Source: Parabacteroides johnsonii DSM 18315 (GTDB lineage: Bacteria > Bacteroidota > Bacteroidia > Bacteroidales > Tannerellaceae). From it: a stretch of DNA of 64,000 nt. Under the pieces are notes generated by a model. The model had not been told where the DNA came from. It did no database searches and worked only from the letters and a program-made list of their open reading frames with translations. The stretch is taken from contig NZ_CP102285.1 of the NCBI RefSeq assembly GCF_025151045.1, positions 3,658,001 to 3,722,000 of the forward strand, in the 5' to 3' direction. A program made the translations under genes and the position numbers. Of this stretch, positions 8,547-17,326 are shown one piece after another (position 1 is the first letter of the stretch; the number at the start of each line of letters is the position of its first letter).

Positions 8547-11357
8547 TTATTTAGTGTATAATACATCTTCTATTTTTAACTCCTGCAATGGGTTGAACGA
8601 TTCGGACGCCATATATTCCAAAAGACTCTGCCGGAACTGGGCCGCTGCCGGGCGTTTGTTCAAATCGTTTTGCAGATCAGCACCACAAACTAACAATTTG
8701 CCTTTCCCGACACGGGCTTCGTAAAGCATTCCAAGTTTGCGGTTTGTAAACCAGTCATCGACGATATGAATGATCGGACGGAAATCCTTCGGATAGTCAT
8801 CTAAGATCATGGCATCGCAACGGTTCATCAGATCCCACCATTGATAATCACTTACTCCCTCATTCGGGAAAGCAGCCAATGCCGGATGTTTTGCATCACA
8901 GCAAACACCAAGTGTATGCGGAGCCTGCCCGCGGGTCCAAGCCGTATTCCAGAAGATACTGGAGAAGCCGACGGCTATGTCACCTCCCTTTTCAGGGGGG
9001 ACAGTTCCATAGGTCAGCAGCAGGACGGACTCACCTTTATTCAGTTTATCCTGAGCCGTCCGGTCCAGACGTGTCGTAACATACGGGAGATTATCTACCG
9101 TCTTTTTCACTGCCGGATAGACCCAGATATTCCAACGATTCCTCATATCCGAATCCCCGATCTGAACGGAGACAAGAAGTTGGGAAGGTTCCTTGATCCC
9201 GGCCAGATCACAACGGACCGTTCCGACCGGGATGCAATTTCCGAGGGGTATCTCACGCGTGAAAGAACCTTCTGTCAATATCTGTTTATCCACAGTCGAG
9301 ACAGTCCAGCGGATCATTGTTTCAGGAAGCGGCTTCTCGCCGAAGTGGGCTATTTCCAGCGGGACTTCCAGTTTTTCATTATTCAACCAAACCATTTTCG
9401 GAAAACGTGCCAGCGGAACAGTGCTGTTACAGAACGTACGGTATTCCTCACCAGTCACATACCCTTTATCGTCCCAGAAAGGGTCAAGCACACCTACCAG
9501 TGCAGTCCCCTGTCCGGGAAAGTCGTGCAAGTCAAGTAACTGAAAACCGGCAAAACCCGGTGTACGGAGAGCAGCTTCGATATCTGCTTTATAGCAAAGA
9601 GTCTGTAAACGCCCGGAAGCATAGAGAAATTTCTCTCCCATATCTTCCATACCTTTATCGGCTAAAGTCTCCTTGAATATTTCTAAGTTTTTAGCTTTCA
9701 GCACACCTGTATATTTATCTATTTCCTTGAAGTTAGGATAGACGCACCACTGCCCGATTTCGTGGCTGACAGTCGGCATATCCGATCGGATTTTGCCGGC
9801 AAAATCATAATCTGTCCGGGGAGCCTCCCGGTTGATTATGCTATTAATACCGGCACCCCAGGCCTGTATGCGCGGATCGGGAGTATTCCAATAGTCAGCA
9901 TTCTCCACATACGGCCATCCGGCCGCACTGGAATAGACACGGCGGGGATCTTTCTTTTTCCAATGATCGACCAGACCGGAAAGATAGTGTGCTTGGTCTG
10001 CCCCACCGGGTTCATTGCCATAGACCATCATGCAGAAAGAAGGATGGTTACCATATTCTTCAAGGATGCGGTCGCTCTCTTCCTTCAACCACTGATCCTG
10101 TGGTTTGCCACTACCGACTTCCGCCCATCCGCCGCATTCTACTTGCAGGTAAATACCCATACTATCAGCCACATGAAAAGCCGCTTCCGGAGGACACCAG
10201 GAGTGGAAACGGACATGATTCAAGCCGTATTCCTTACAGGTACGGTAGATCTTAGCCCAATAATCATTTTGCATGGCGGGATATCCTGTCAGTGGAAATA
10301 TACAACATTCGAGCGTACCACGTAGGAAGACAGGCTGTCCGTTGACCTCAAAACGTGTACCATTTGCCTTAAACTCACGGAAACCGAAATCGTAGGTCTT
10401 TCTGTCAACTCCATCCGATGACTGCAGTAAGACATTCATCCTGTAAACATTCGGGGTATGCTCTGACCAGATTTTTAAATCTTTTCCCATATCTACAGCT
10501 GCTTCGATATGGCCATCCGAACTCTTTGCATCGACTTCCACCTGAACAAATTCACCTACAGGGTTTCCTGAAGCGGTCTCCGCCCGTAAGAAAATAGTCG
10601 AATTATCTTTTCCGATATTTCCTGCCAGTCGTATCTTTAATTTAGCCTGCTTTTTCTTTAGATCCGGATAGATTTGGACAGATTCGATATACCGGGAAGG
10701 TTTTGCCGACAGCTTGATATCCCCGATAATTCCATTCCAGTTACTTTGTGTATGATCGGAAATACTATGTGCATTTATTCCGACATCTACATAAAGACGG
10801 TTATCCACACGCAATGTAATCGTATGCTCTCCGGCTTGCATACCTTCTAAAACAAAACGGTTAGGAGTCTGAAGGGAATTCTGCTCACCGACTTTCTTAC
10901 CGTCTATATAGAGAGTTGTCGCCCAATGTGTCCGTTCCAAATAGAGAATAACCGGACGGCCCTCCCAACCGGAAGGCATATTCACTTTCTTCTGGTACCA
11001 AGCTACACCTACATAATGCTTGTTCGGATTCAACCAGAAAGGTACTTTGATATTGCCCGATTGCCGGTATTTGGCATATTCGGGAGCATTATACCAGGAA
11101 CTATCGACAACTTGTCCAGTCCATCGAGTATCCAAGCTGACATCTTTGCCTTTCCCCTGCTCTTGTAATGAACCCGGCAGACAAACAACATCTTCCAAGT
11201 CTTTATTCTGCCACTCCTGCCCTATTCCGACATCCGTCGGGTCCAAAGCGAATTGCCATTCACCTGCCAAAGACAGTTCGGAAGAAGTCTCTTTACAGGA
11301 TAAAAAGAATATCAAGCTTATCGAGGCCCAAAATAAAAAGAAGTTCACCTGTCTCAT
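8547..11357 (-). CDS. GH2-family glycosidase, lipoprotein
   Basis: Glycoside hydrolase family 2 protein of 936 residues. The N-terminus MRQVNFFLFWASISLIFFLSC gives a lipobox with Cys21, so it is probably anchored in a membrane and may be surface-exposed. The order is: sugar-binding jelly-roll domain (LAGEWQFALDP, THWATTLYIDGKKVGEQ), immunoglobulin-like domain, then TIM barrel from NGQPVFLRGT. The candidate acid/base is the Glu of MVYGNEPGG and the candidate nucleophile the Glu of VSHEIGQW. The substrate (beta-galactoside, glucuronide or other) cannot be told from these motifs. It is the last gene of a leftward operon behind a DUF5107-TPR protein (45-bp gap) and a sugar porter. Confidence 0.87.
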   Translation of the reverse strand: MRQVNFFLFWASISLIFFLSCKETSSELSLAGEWQFALDPTDVGIGQEWQNKDLEDVVCLPGSLQEQGKGKDVSLDTRWTGQVVDSSWYNAPEYAKYRQSGNIKVPFWLNPNKHYVGVAWYQKKVNMPSGWEGRPVILYLERTHWATTLYIDGKKVGEQNSLQTPNRFVLEGMQAGEHTITLRVDNRLYVDVGINAHSISDHTQSNWNGIIGDIKLSAKPSRYIESVQIYPDLKKKQAKLKIRLAGNIGKDNSTIFLRAETASGNPVGEFVQVEVDAKSSDGHIEAAVDMGKDLKIWSEHTPNVYRMNVLLQSSDGVDRKTYDFGFREFKANGTRFEVNGQPVFLRGTLECCIFPLTGYPAMQNDYWAKIYRTCKEYGLNHVRFHSWCPPEAAFHVADSMGIYLQVECGGWAEVGSGKPQDQWLKEESDRILEEYGNHPSFCMMVYGNEPGGADQAHYLSGLVDHWKKKDPRRVYSSAAGWPYVENADYWNTPDPRIQAWGAGINSIINREAPRTDYDFAGKIRSDMPTVSHEIGQWCVYPNFKEIDKYTGVLKAKNLEIFKETLADKGMEDMGEKFLYASGRLQTLCYKADIEAALRTPGFAGFQLLDLHDFPGQGTALVGVLDPFWDDKGYVTGEEYRTFCNSTVPLARFPKMVWLNNEKLEVPLEIAHFGEKPLPETMIRWTVSTVDKQILTEGSFTREIPLGNCIPVGTVRCDLAGIKEPSQLLVSVQIGDSDMRNRWNIWVYPAVKKTVDNLPYVTTRLDRTAQDKLNKGESVLLLTYGTVPPEKGGDIAVGFSSIFWNTAWTRGQAPHTLGVCCDAKHPALAAFPNEGVSDYQWWDLMNRCDAMILDDYPKDFRPIIHIVDDWFTNRKLGMLYEARVGKGKLLVCGADLQNDLNKRPAAAQFRQSLLEYMASESFNPLQELKIEDVLYTK

Positions 11358-11402
11358 AATTCTATCAGTTTAAGTAATTTATATATCAGTCCGTTCATTA
11401 CA

Positions 11403-14400
11403 CTATATAAGGTTTCCGACCATTTGCAAATGTATCTGTACGCCCTGGTGGTTATTATCCATTCCGGCGGCGATGTGAAAATAACGTTCCGCCTTGTCGA
11501 GATTGCCGAGTCCGAGATGCCCCAATCCCATCAGGTAGTTGCAATGGATGCGGTTTTTTTTGTCCATATCGTCTTCCCAAATCTGGAGATCGGGAAGTGA
11601 AACGGCGAAGTAGTCCATCTTGAAGGTATCGAACAAATGCTTTTCGCCAAAGTCGATCAGTCGGTTAAAGCACCCTCGGGCTTCATCTTCACGTCCTAAC
11701 TTGCGGAAAGCAAGACCTTGGTAGAAGATCTTATCCGGTTTCTGGTCATTGTAGTACATGGCGGCTGCCGGTTGACTATTCCCGGTGCTGGCGGCCAGGA
11801 ACAATTCACGCGCTTCGGCTTCACGCCCCAATGCTTGCAAAGCACAGGCTTTGTAATAATTGAAGTCGTTTTCCTGGGCGCCATAGAGTTTCCCCTCGCC
11901 TAAATTATGAGGATAGATGAAACATTCTTCGATCAAGTCCAATGCCTTTTCATTCTCCCCGGCTTTCAGACAGGCTTTTACCAACTCGACACGTGCCAGC
12001 TGATACTGTGCAGGGACTTTTCCCTCTCCCCCTTCCCAGGGATGGAAACGGCGGGCATCGATCATGTGGATCGCTTCTTCATAACGTCCTAGCTGATTCA
12101 ATAAGGTGACATATTCCAAATAAAGATCGTCGCGGGAGAAAGCCACCTCTTTCAGCTTGTCTAACAAGTTCAGGCGATCGGCATGGGGACGGTTCAGACG
12201 CTTATACAGTTGGTCGAGTTCCATCAGGATCCGGGCATCCCGTATATCCAGCTTAAACGCTCTTTCGAGCAGAGCCACCGCTTCCTGCTGTTTATCCTGT
12301 TTGTTGAAATAGGCCAGTGACAAGTTACGGAGAACCGTCGGAAACGTATCGTCCTGTTCGACCGACTTCTCCCATTCGGCTATCGCTTCAGGGTACTGCC
12401 GCTTATCGTACCACAGGTTACCCAAATAGTAATGAGCCTTGGGTACGACATCTGCAAACCGGATTACCTCCTGTAACGCCTTGATCGCTTCGAGAGCATT
12501 CGGGAAACAACAGTCGGCCGGTTGATGCTCAGCAACACAGATAGCCATTTCAGCCTCTTTCAGACGGCCTAAGGATAACAAAAACCAGCTTTTATAATAA
12601 TACAGCAATGTGCGTTCCGAGGCAACTACTTCGAATGCAACCTCAACCACTTTCAAGGCTTCTTCCCAGCAACCGGCAGAGGCATAATCGAGCGATAATT
12701 CCTCGTAATTATGTCCTTCCGAACGCATCCGTACAAGCAGATCATCCAGGACAGCCTTCTCACCCGTCAACAGATACTCTTCAAAACTACAACCGAAGTT
12801 GAAGCGGTCAATAGCAAGGGATTCCCGAATCAGCTTCAAGGCCTCGTCCACTCGTCCGAGATGACGGAGAACGACAGTTTTCAGATGGCGGCCGCGCAAG
12901 TTATGCCAGTTCCGGAGCAGGGATTTATCTATTTCATACAAAGCATCTTCCCAATTTCCTTTCGAAGCGGACAACTGGGCCAGCGAATAATAACCGGCAT
13001 CCTGCCAGGCAGCATTCCAACAGGCTTTATAGAAATAGTCGTAGGCCTCATCCGTCTTACCCTGATATTTCAGCGACAACCCGAGATTATACAAAGGCTC
13101 GCCGTCATACGGGTTCGGATTCTTTTCTGTCAGTGTCTTGACAGCACGACGCAAATAAGGTTCGGCTTTTGCAAACTGCCCCTTGCGGATCAGCCACAAT
13201 CCCATTGCGTTATTGTTGCGGACATCATCCGGATCACGGCTGAGCGCCTCTTCATAATAGTCGGTTGCGGCATAGGTTGCATGACGATATTGCTCAAGAT
13301 GCAAGCCGGTCAGATAAAGCTGTTCCGTCGTTTGGATATCCTTCGGATCAAGAGCTGCTTTTGCTGGTTCGGGTACTTCCTTTATCTCATTGGGTTCAGG
13401 TTCCCAAGATAGAAGGAGTTTTCCCTTTGAGTTACAGATAGAGACGCGAAGACCTGTCAGGGTATCGACCGGAACCCACTCTTCGAGGATCGTTTCTGGT
13501 GTGACATCACGAATGATATCCAAAACTTGTTCGTCCTCTTTCACCACCACGATATGCAAATCCTTCTGCACCGAAGTAGCAAAGATTTTCAGGCGGGAAG
13601 CATTGCCCTCCGTTTCGATGTTCATCAACAGGTCGGAAGAAGCATTCTTCACCACACCCAATTCCCGGTATGGTATAAAATACTGGGTAAAAGTCTTTTC
13701 TTCATATGGCTGCAACCAAGTGAAATCCGGTTGGTTGTCAGTATAGACTCCTGTCATCAACTCGATATAAGGACCGTCCTCATCCGTCAAATTACGATCC
13801 CAGGCCTGCCCGAAATCGCCATTTCCCCAGGTCCATTGCTTTTTGCCCGGAGAGACATGGTGGTTGGCAACATGCAGGACACCGGCATGGGTATCATTTT
13901 CATAGCCGCCGACAAAATTATATTTGGAACGGATCGCCATGTAGGACGTCGGCACGGGAATATTCTTATAGCGGGAGATATCGACACCTGCCGAATAATC
14001 CATCTTATAATAGGTTCCGGTAGCAATCGGATAGCGCGAAACATCCCGCTTTCCATGATCGAACACAGCATTCACATCACCGGGGAAGACCGACTGGTAT
14101 TGCTCGTTCACGGCAACCGCCGGATTCGCCCACCAGAGGAACGTCTGCGGAACAGGGGTTGGATTATATACTTTTCCCTGTATTTCCAGAACAGCCCGGC
14201 CCGGATGTAATGTGAACCCGGCCATCCCTTTCTGGTGGAACATACGTTCCCTTTCGCTAACCCAAACAACCACACTACCGTCCGACTTTTTCTCGATCGA
14301 GTAATCCACTGGAAGAACCGTGCTCGGACGATGGTGCTGCGGCCAGTTGAACTCGATACCGCCGGAGATCCAAGGGCCGGTCAATCCGACCAGGGCCGGC

Positions 14401-14702
14401 TTGATCACATGATTGTAATAAATGAAATGACGTTGCTTGACCTTGTCGTACGCCATCTGTACCCGTCCGCCCAATTCTGGCAGGATCATCACCTTTATAT
14501 ATTCATTTTCCAGATACACGGCATGATAGGACTTATCCTCACAAGTATCTTCGATCTTTTCAATTACAGGATACGGATATACGACCCCGCTGCTTCCCTG
14601 ATACACACGTTTTTCCAGGAACATCGGATTCTTCTCCGGTTTACCAATGCCATAGGTAGGGAGAAGGATATCTTCCTCCCAAACTTTTACAATCTCTGCC
14701 AT
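11403..14702 (-). CDS. DUF5107 domain protein with long TPR array
   Basis: A 1,099-residue protein without a signal peptide, hence cytoplasmic. Roughly the first 360 residues (VYPYPVIEKIEDT, LPELGGRVQMAYDK, GGIEFNWPQHHRPS, FLWWANPAVAVNEQYQ) form a DUF5107 domain, which I take to have an aldose-1-epimerase-like fold. After a short beta-rich linker, from about residue 450 to the end, there are many tetratricopeptide repeats (for example EPLYNLGLSLKYQGKTDEAY). No enzymatic activity is established for the combination as far as I know. It lies 9 bp downstream of the sugar porter gene and upstream of the GH2 gene, which ties it to uptake and processing of one oligosaccharide. Confidence 0.85.
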   Translation of the reverse strand: MAEIVKVWEEDILLPTYGIGKPEKNPMFLEKRVYQGSSGVVYPYPVIEKIEDTCEDKSYHAVYLENEYIKVMILPELGGRVQMAYDKVKQRHFIYYNHVIKPALVGLTGPWISGGIEFNWPQHHRPSTVLPVDYSIEKKSDGSVVVWVSERERMFHQKGMAGFTLHPGRAVLEIQGKVYNPTPVPQTFLWWANPAVAVNEQYQSVFPGDVNAVFDHGKRDVSRYPIATGTYYKMDYSAGVDISRYKNIPVPTSYMAIRSKYNFVGGYENDTHAGVLHVANHHVSPGKKQWTWGNGDFGQAWDRNLTDEDGPYIELMTGVYTDNQPDFTWLQPYEEKTFTQYFIPYRELGVVKNASSDLLMNIETEGNASRLKIFATSVQKDLHIVVVKEDEQVLDIIRDVTPETILEEWVPVDTLTGLRVSICNSKGKLLLSWEPEPNEIKEVPEPAKAALDPKDIQTTEQLYLTGLHLEQYRHATYAATDYYEEALSRDPDDVRNNNAMGLWLIRKGQFAKAEPYLRRAVKTLTEKNPNPYDGEPLYNLGLSLKYQGKTDEAYDYFYKACWNAAWQDAGYYSLAQLSASKGNWEDALYEIDKSLLRNWHNLRGRHLKTVVLRHLGRVDEALKLIRESLAIDRFNFGCSFEEYLLTGEKAVLDDLLVRMRSEGHNYEELSLDYASAGCWEEALKVVEVAFEVVASERTLLYYYKSWFLLSLGRLKEAEMAICVAEHQPADCCFPNALEAIKALQEVIRFADVVPKAHYYLGNLWYDKRQYPEAIAEWEKSVEQDDTFPTVLRNLSLAYFNKQDKQQEAVALLERAFKLDIRDARILMELDQLYKRLNRPHADRLNLLDKLKEVAFSRDDLYLEYVTLLNQLGRYEEAIHMIDARRFHPWEGGEGKVPAQYQLARVELVKACLKAGENEKALDLIEECFIYPHNLGEGKLYGAQENDFNYYKACALQALGREAEARELFLAASTGNSQPAAAMYYNDQKPDKIFYQGLAFRKLGREDEARGCFNRLIDFGEKHLFDTFKMDYFAVSLPDLQIWEDDMDKKNRIHCNYLMGLGHLGLGNLDKAERYFHIAAGMDNNHQGVQIHLQMVGNLI

Positions 14703-14711
14703 ATTCTCAAA

Positions 14712-16085
14712 TTATTTCGTTAATTCTTTTTCCAGTTCTTCCAGTGTCTTACCTTTGGTTTCCGGGAGCTTGGCCCGTATGAAAAGGAAGCCGGCCAGAC
14801 AGATCCCGCCATATAGCCAGAATGTTCCCGAAGCGCCGACTGCCTCATTCAGGATCGGGAAGGTATAAGTGAGCAGGAAACAAGCCACCCAAAGGAAGAA
14901 GGTAGAGAGCGCCATTGCCATCCCGCGTATGCGAACGGGAAAAATTTCAGAAAGCACCACCCAGACCACCGGAGCCAGGGACATCGCATAGCAGGCAATC
15001 GCCAAAACGACCAAGAGCAACATCGGCCAGCCGTTTACCCCTAAAAAATAGCAAGTCCCTAAAATAAAGTAGATCATCGCCAGCCCTACCGAACCGACAA
15101 ACATCAGTGTGCGCCGCCCCCATTTATCCACCGTATAAATGGCGACAAACGTAAAGATCACGTTCGTCACACCCGTCACCACGATATTCATCAGGACATC
15201 GGACACGGCATAGCCGGCAGCCGAAAAGATTTCCTGCGCATAATTGAAGATCACATTAATCCCGCACCACTGCTGGAAAACAGCCAGTACGATCCCGATT
15301 ACCAGTACATTCCTCACACCGGGTTTCAACAGAGCACCCCAATTGGCCTTTTCTTGCTTATCTCCGTTCAACTGTCCCAATTCAGAGAGCGTCTGTCCGG
15401 CATACTCCGCACCACTGATACGCATGAGGATCTTACCAGCCTCGCCAGAACGTCCGGCCGTAGCCAGCCAACGAGGACTCTCTGGAATCACAAAGGAAAG
15501 GACAAAAAACAATCCCGCCGGAACCAGCTCGGCCCAAAACATCCAACGCCAAGCCCATTCAATACTTTCCGCACTCAGCGTCTCGCTGCCGGCCGTAAAA
15601 TATTCGCCGATCTGCCAGTTCGCCAATTGGGCCATCAGAATGCCTAACACGATCGTCAACTGGTTGAGCGAAACAAACTTGCCGCGGACGGATGCGGGAG
15701 AAACTTCCGCAATATAAACCGGAGAGACGTTCGATGCAATACCGATCCCGAATCCTCCGACAATACGGTAGACGACAAACCAGAAAAAACTGTCCACCGC
15801 CCCGGTCCCAATGGCCGAAGCGACAAAAAGGAAAGAGGCCGCGATCAACATTTTCTTACGTCCGTAGCGATCACTCCAGGCACCCGAAAACAAAGCTCCC
15901 ACCAAGCAACCGATCAGCGCGCTGCTCATTGCCCAACCTCGGAGTGCCGCCGAACTTTCCAGATTGAAAAAGGGTTCATAGAAAATCTTGGCTCCCCCGA
16001 TTACGACCCAATCGTAACCAAAAAGCAATCCACCCATTGCCGAGACGAGGCAGATCAGTAATAAATAGGTTGTCGTTTGTTTCAT
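14712..16085 (-). CDS. Sugar porter family MFS transporter
   Basis: A 457-residue, 12-helix major facilitator of the sugar porter group (XylE/AraE/GLUT-like). Signature motifs are GYDWVVIGGAK in helix 1, GAWSDRYGRKKML (loop 2-3), RIVGGFGIGIAS, PESPRWLA after helix 6, and PETKGKTLEELE at the C-terminus. It is expected to import a monosaccharide or small glycoside across the inner membrane by proton symport. It is the first gene of the operon with the DUF5107-TPR and GH2 genes. A palindromic element begins 24 bp upstream of its start, and the divergent AraC-type gene is the obvious candidate regulator. Confidence 0.92.
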   Translation of the reverse strand: MKQTTTYLLLICLVSAMGGLLFGYDWVVIGGAKIFYEPFFNLESSAALRGWAMSSALIGCLVGALFSGAWSDRYGRKKMLIAASFLFVASAIGTGAVDSFFWFVVYRIVGGFGIGIASNVSPVYIAEVSPASVRGKFVSLNQLTIVLGILMAQLANWQIGEYFTAGSETLSAESIEWAWRWMFWAELVPAGLFFVLSFVIPESPRWLATAGRSGEAGKILMRISGAEYAGQTLSELGQLNGDKQEKANWGALLKPGVRNVLVIGIVLAVFQQWCGINVIFNYAQEIFSAAGYAVSDVLMNIVVTGVTNVIFTFVAIYTVDKWGRRTLMFVGSVGLAMIYFILGTCYFLGVNGWPMLLLVVLAIACYAMSLAPVVWVVLSEIFPVRIRGMAMALSTFFLWVACFLLTYTFPILNEAVGASGTFWLYGGICLAGFLFIRAKLPETKGKTLEELEKELTK

Positions 16086-16108
16086 GATAATTAGTTGTTA
16101 AGTTATTT

Positions 16109-16304
16109 GCGGTAAATGATGATTTATGGGTGCGTAATAAAATAATGGTGTCTCGTAGGGGCGGGGTTCTACTCCGCCCAATGAAAATAACGTCCGCCTT
16201 GCCGGATCCAAAGGGCAGAGCAGAGCCCTGCCCCTACGGGAAGATAATCATTTTGTATCACCATGTCATCCTTGTTCCATACCCGTAAATCTTCATTTAC
16301 CTGC
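16109..16304. repeat. 196-bp nested palindrome (MITE-like)
   Basis: The outer arms are GCGGTAAATGATGATTTATG at 16109-16128 and the near-complement around 16282-16304. The inner arms are CGTAGGGGCGGGGTTCTACT at 16154 onward and its counterpart with CCCTGCCCCTACGGG ending near 16240. It contains no coding potential. The outer sequence TAAATGATGATTT recurs at the end of the larger palindrome at 59743. It occupies most of the gap between the sugar porter and AraC genes, so it may have moved into their shared regulatory region. Confidence 0.75.
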
Positions 16305-16407
16305 TAATATTGAATGATTAAGATACGAATGCAAAATAAATGCCTTTTGCAGGAAGAATAAATAGATAAAAAATCGAAGGAGATGGACAATCTTCCGATT
16401 TTAATAG

Positions 16408-16415
16408 TAAGTTTG
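16408..16415 (+). promoter_or_regulatory. -7 element of the AraC-type gene
   Basis: TAAGTTTG matches the Bacteroidetes -7 consensus TAnnTTTG, 23 bp before the start codon. No good -33 TTTG lies at the usual distance. Confidence 0.45.
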
Positions 16416-16438
16416 TACCACACTTAAGTCAGTTAGCC

Positions 16439-17326
16439 ATGATCAAAAGAAAAGACGGTTTCAGCGGAGAACGGGTGCTTGTCCTTCCACAGCCCATCAT
16501 CCGTGAGATGGAAGAAGACCCTATTTCCTCCATTTTACACATTACCGATATCGGATATTATCCGAAGGCCTGGCATCATTTCCGGGAACGGCAGGAGCCG
16601 ATCACGCAATTCGTCTTTATCTATTGTATAGAGGGATCCGGCTGGTACCGGACGGAAGGCGAGGAATTCCAGGTGACCGCCAACCAATATTTCATCCTGC
16701 CGGCAGGAAAACCGCACGCTTACGGGGCCAACGAGAAGGACCCGTGGACAATCTACTGGATTCATTTTAAAGGAAAGCTGGCTTCCCATTTCGCCAGGCA
16801 GTGCACACGTCCGGTAGAGATCAAACCGGGGATGCACTCCCGCATCAGTAACCGGATCGATATGTTCGAAGAAATACTCCGGACACTGGAAATGGGCTAC
16901 AGCCATGAAAACCTACTCTATGCCTGCTCCATCTTCTACCACTACCTTGGGACATTGCGCTATTTGCAACAATATCGGGATGCTGCCCGTCACGAAACGG
17001 AAAAGAACGATATCGTAACGGCTGCCATCCATTTCATGAAGGAGAACATCGAGAAAAAGCTGACGTTGCAGGAAATCGCCGCCCATACGGGCTATTCCTC
17101 CTCCCACTTCTCCGTCCTGTTCAGCCAGCGGACAGGTTACGCACCACTGACCTACTTCAACCAGTTAAAGATACAGCAGGCCTGCCAGCTCTTAGACTTT
17201 ACGGACATGAAGGTGAACCAGGTCTGCTATAAGATCGGCATCGAAGACACTTACTACTTCTCCCGCCTCTTCAGCAAGATCATGGGAATGCCGCCGCGCG
17301 AGTACAAGAAGATGAAGAAAGGATGA
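16439..17326 (+). CDS. AraC-family transcriptional regulator
   Basis: 295 residues. An N-terminal cupin-like sensing domain (about 40-160; QFVFIYCIEGSGWYRTEGE, YFILPAGKPHAYG, WTIYWIHFKGK) precedes a C-terminal double helix-turn-helix (about 195-292; LTLQEIAAHTGYSSSHFSVLF and VCYKIGIEDTYYFSRLFSK). This is the layout of sugar-responsive activators. It is divergent from the porter-DUF5107-GH2 operon, which is its likely target. Its stop codon directly abuts the stop of the convergent sulfatase gene, with no base between them. Confidence 0.92.
   Translation: MIKRKDGFSGERVLVLPQPIIREMEEDPISSILHITDIGYYPKAWHHFRERQEPITQFVFIYCIEGSGWYRTEGEEFQVTANQYFILPAGKPHAYGANEKDPWTIYWIHFKGKLASHFARQCTRPVEIKPGMHSRISNRIDMFEEILRTLEMGYSHENLLYACSIFYHYLGTLRYLQQYRDAARHETEKNDIVTAAIHFMKENIEKKLTLQEIAAHTGYSSSHFSVLFSQRTGYAPLTYFNQLKIQQACQLLDFTDMKVNQVCYKIGIEDTYYFSRLFSKIMGMPPREYKKMKKG

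Noticed and set aside
8263-8724. 153-codon frame in the gap after the fucosidase
   Set aside because: No recognisable domain, rich in Cys and Pro, and runs into the GH2 gene on the opposite strand.
12711-13412. 233-codon plus-strand frame
   Set aside because: Antisense to the TPR array of the DUF5107 protein; regular repeats in the real gene keep the other strand open.
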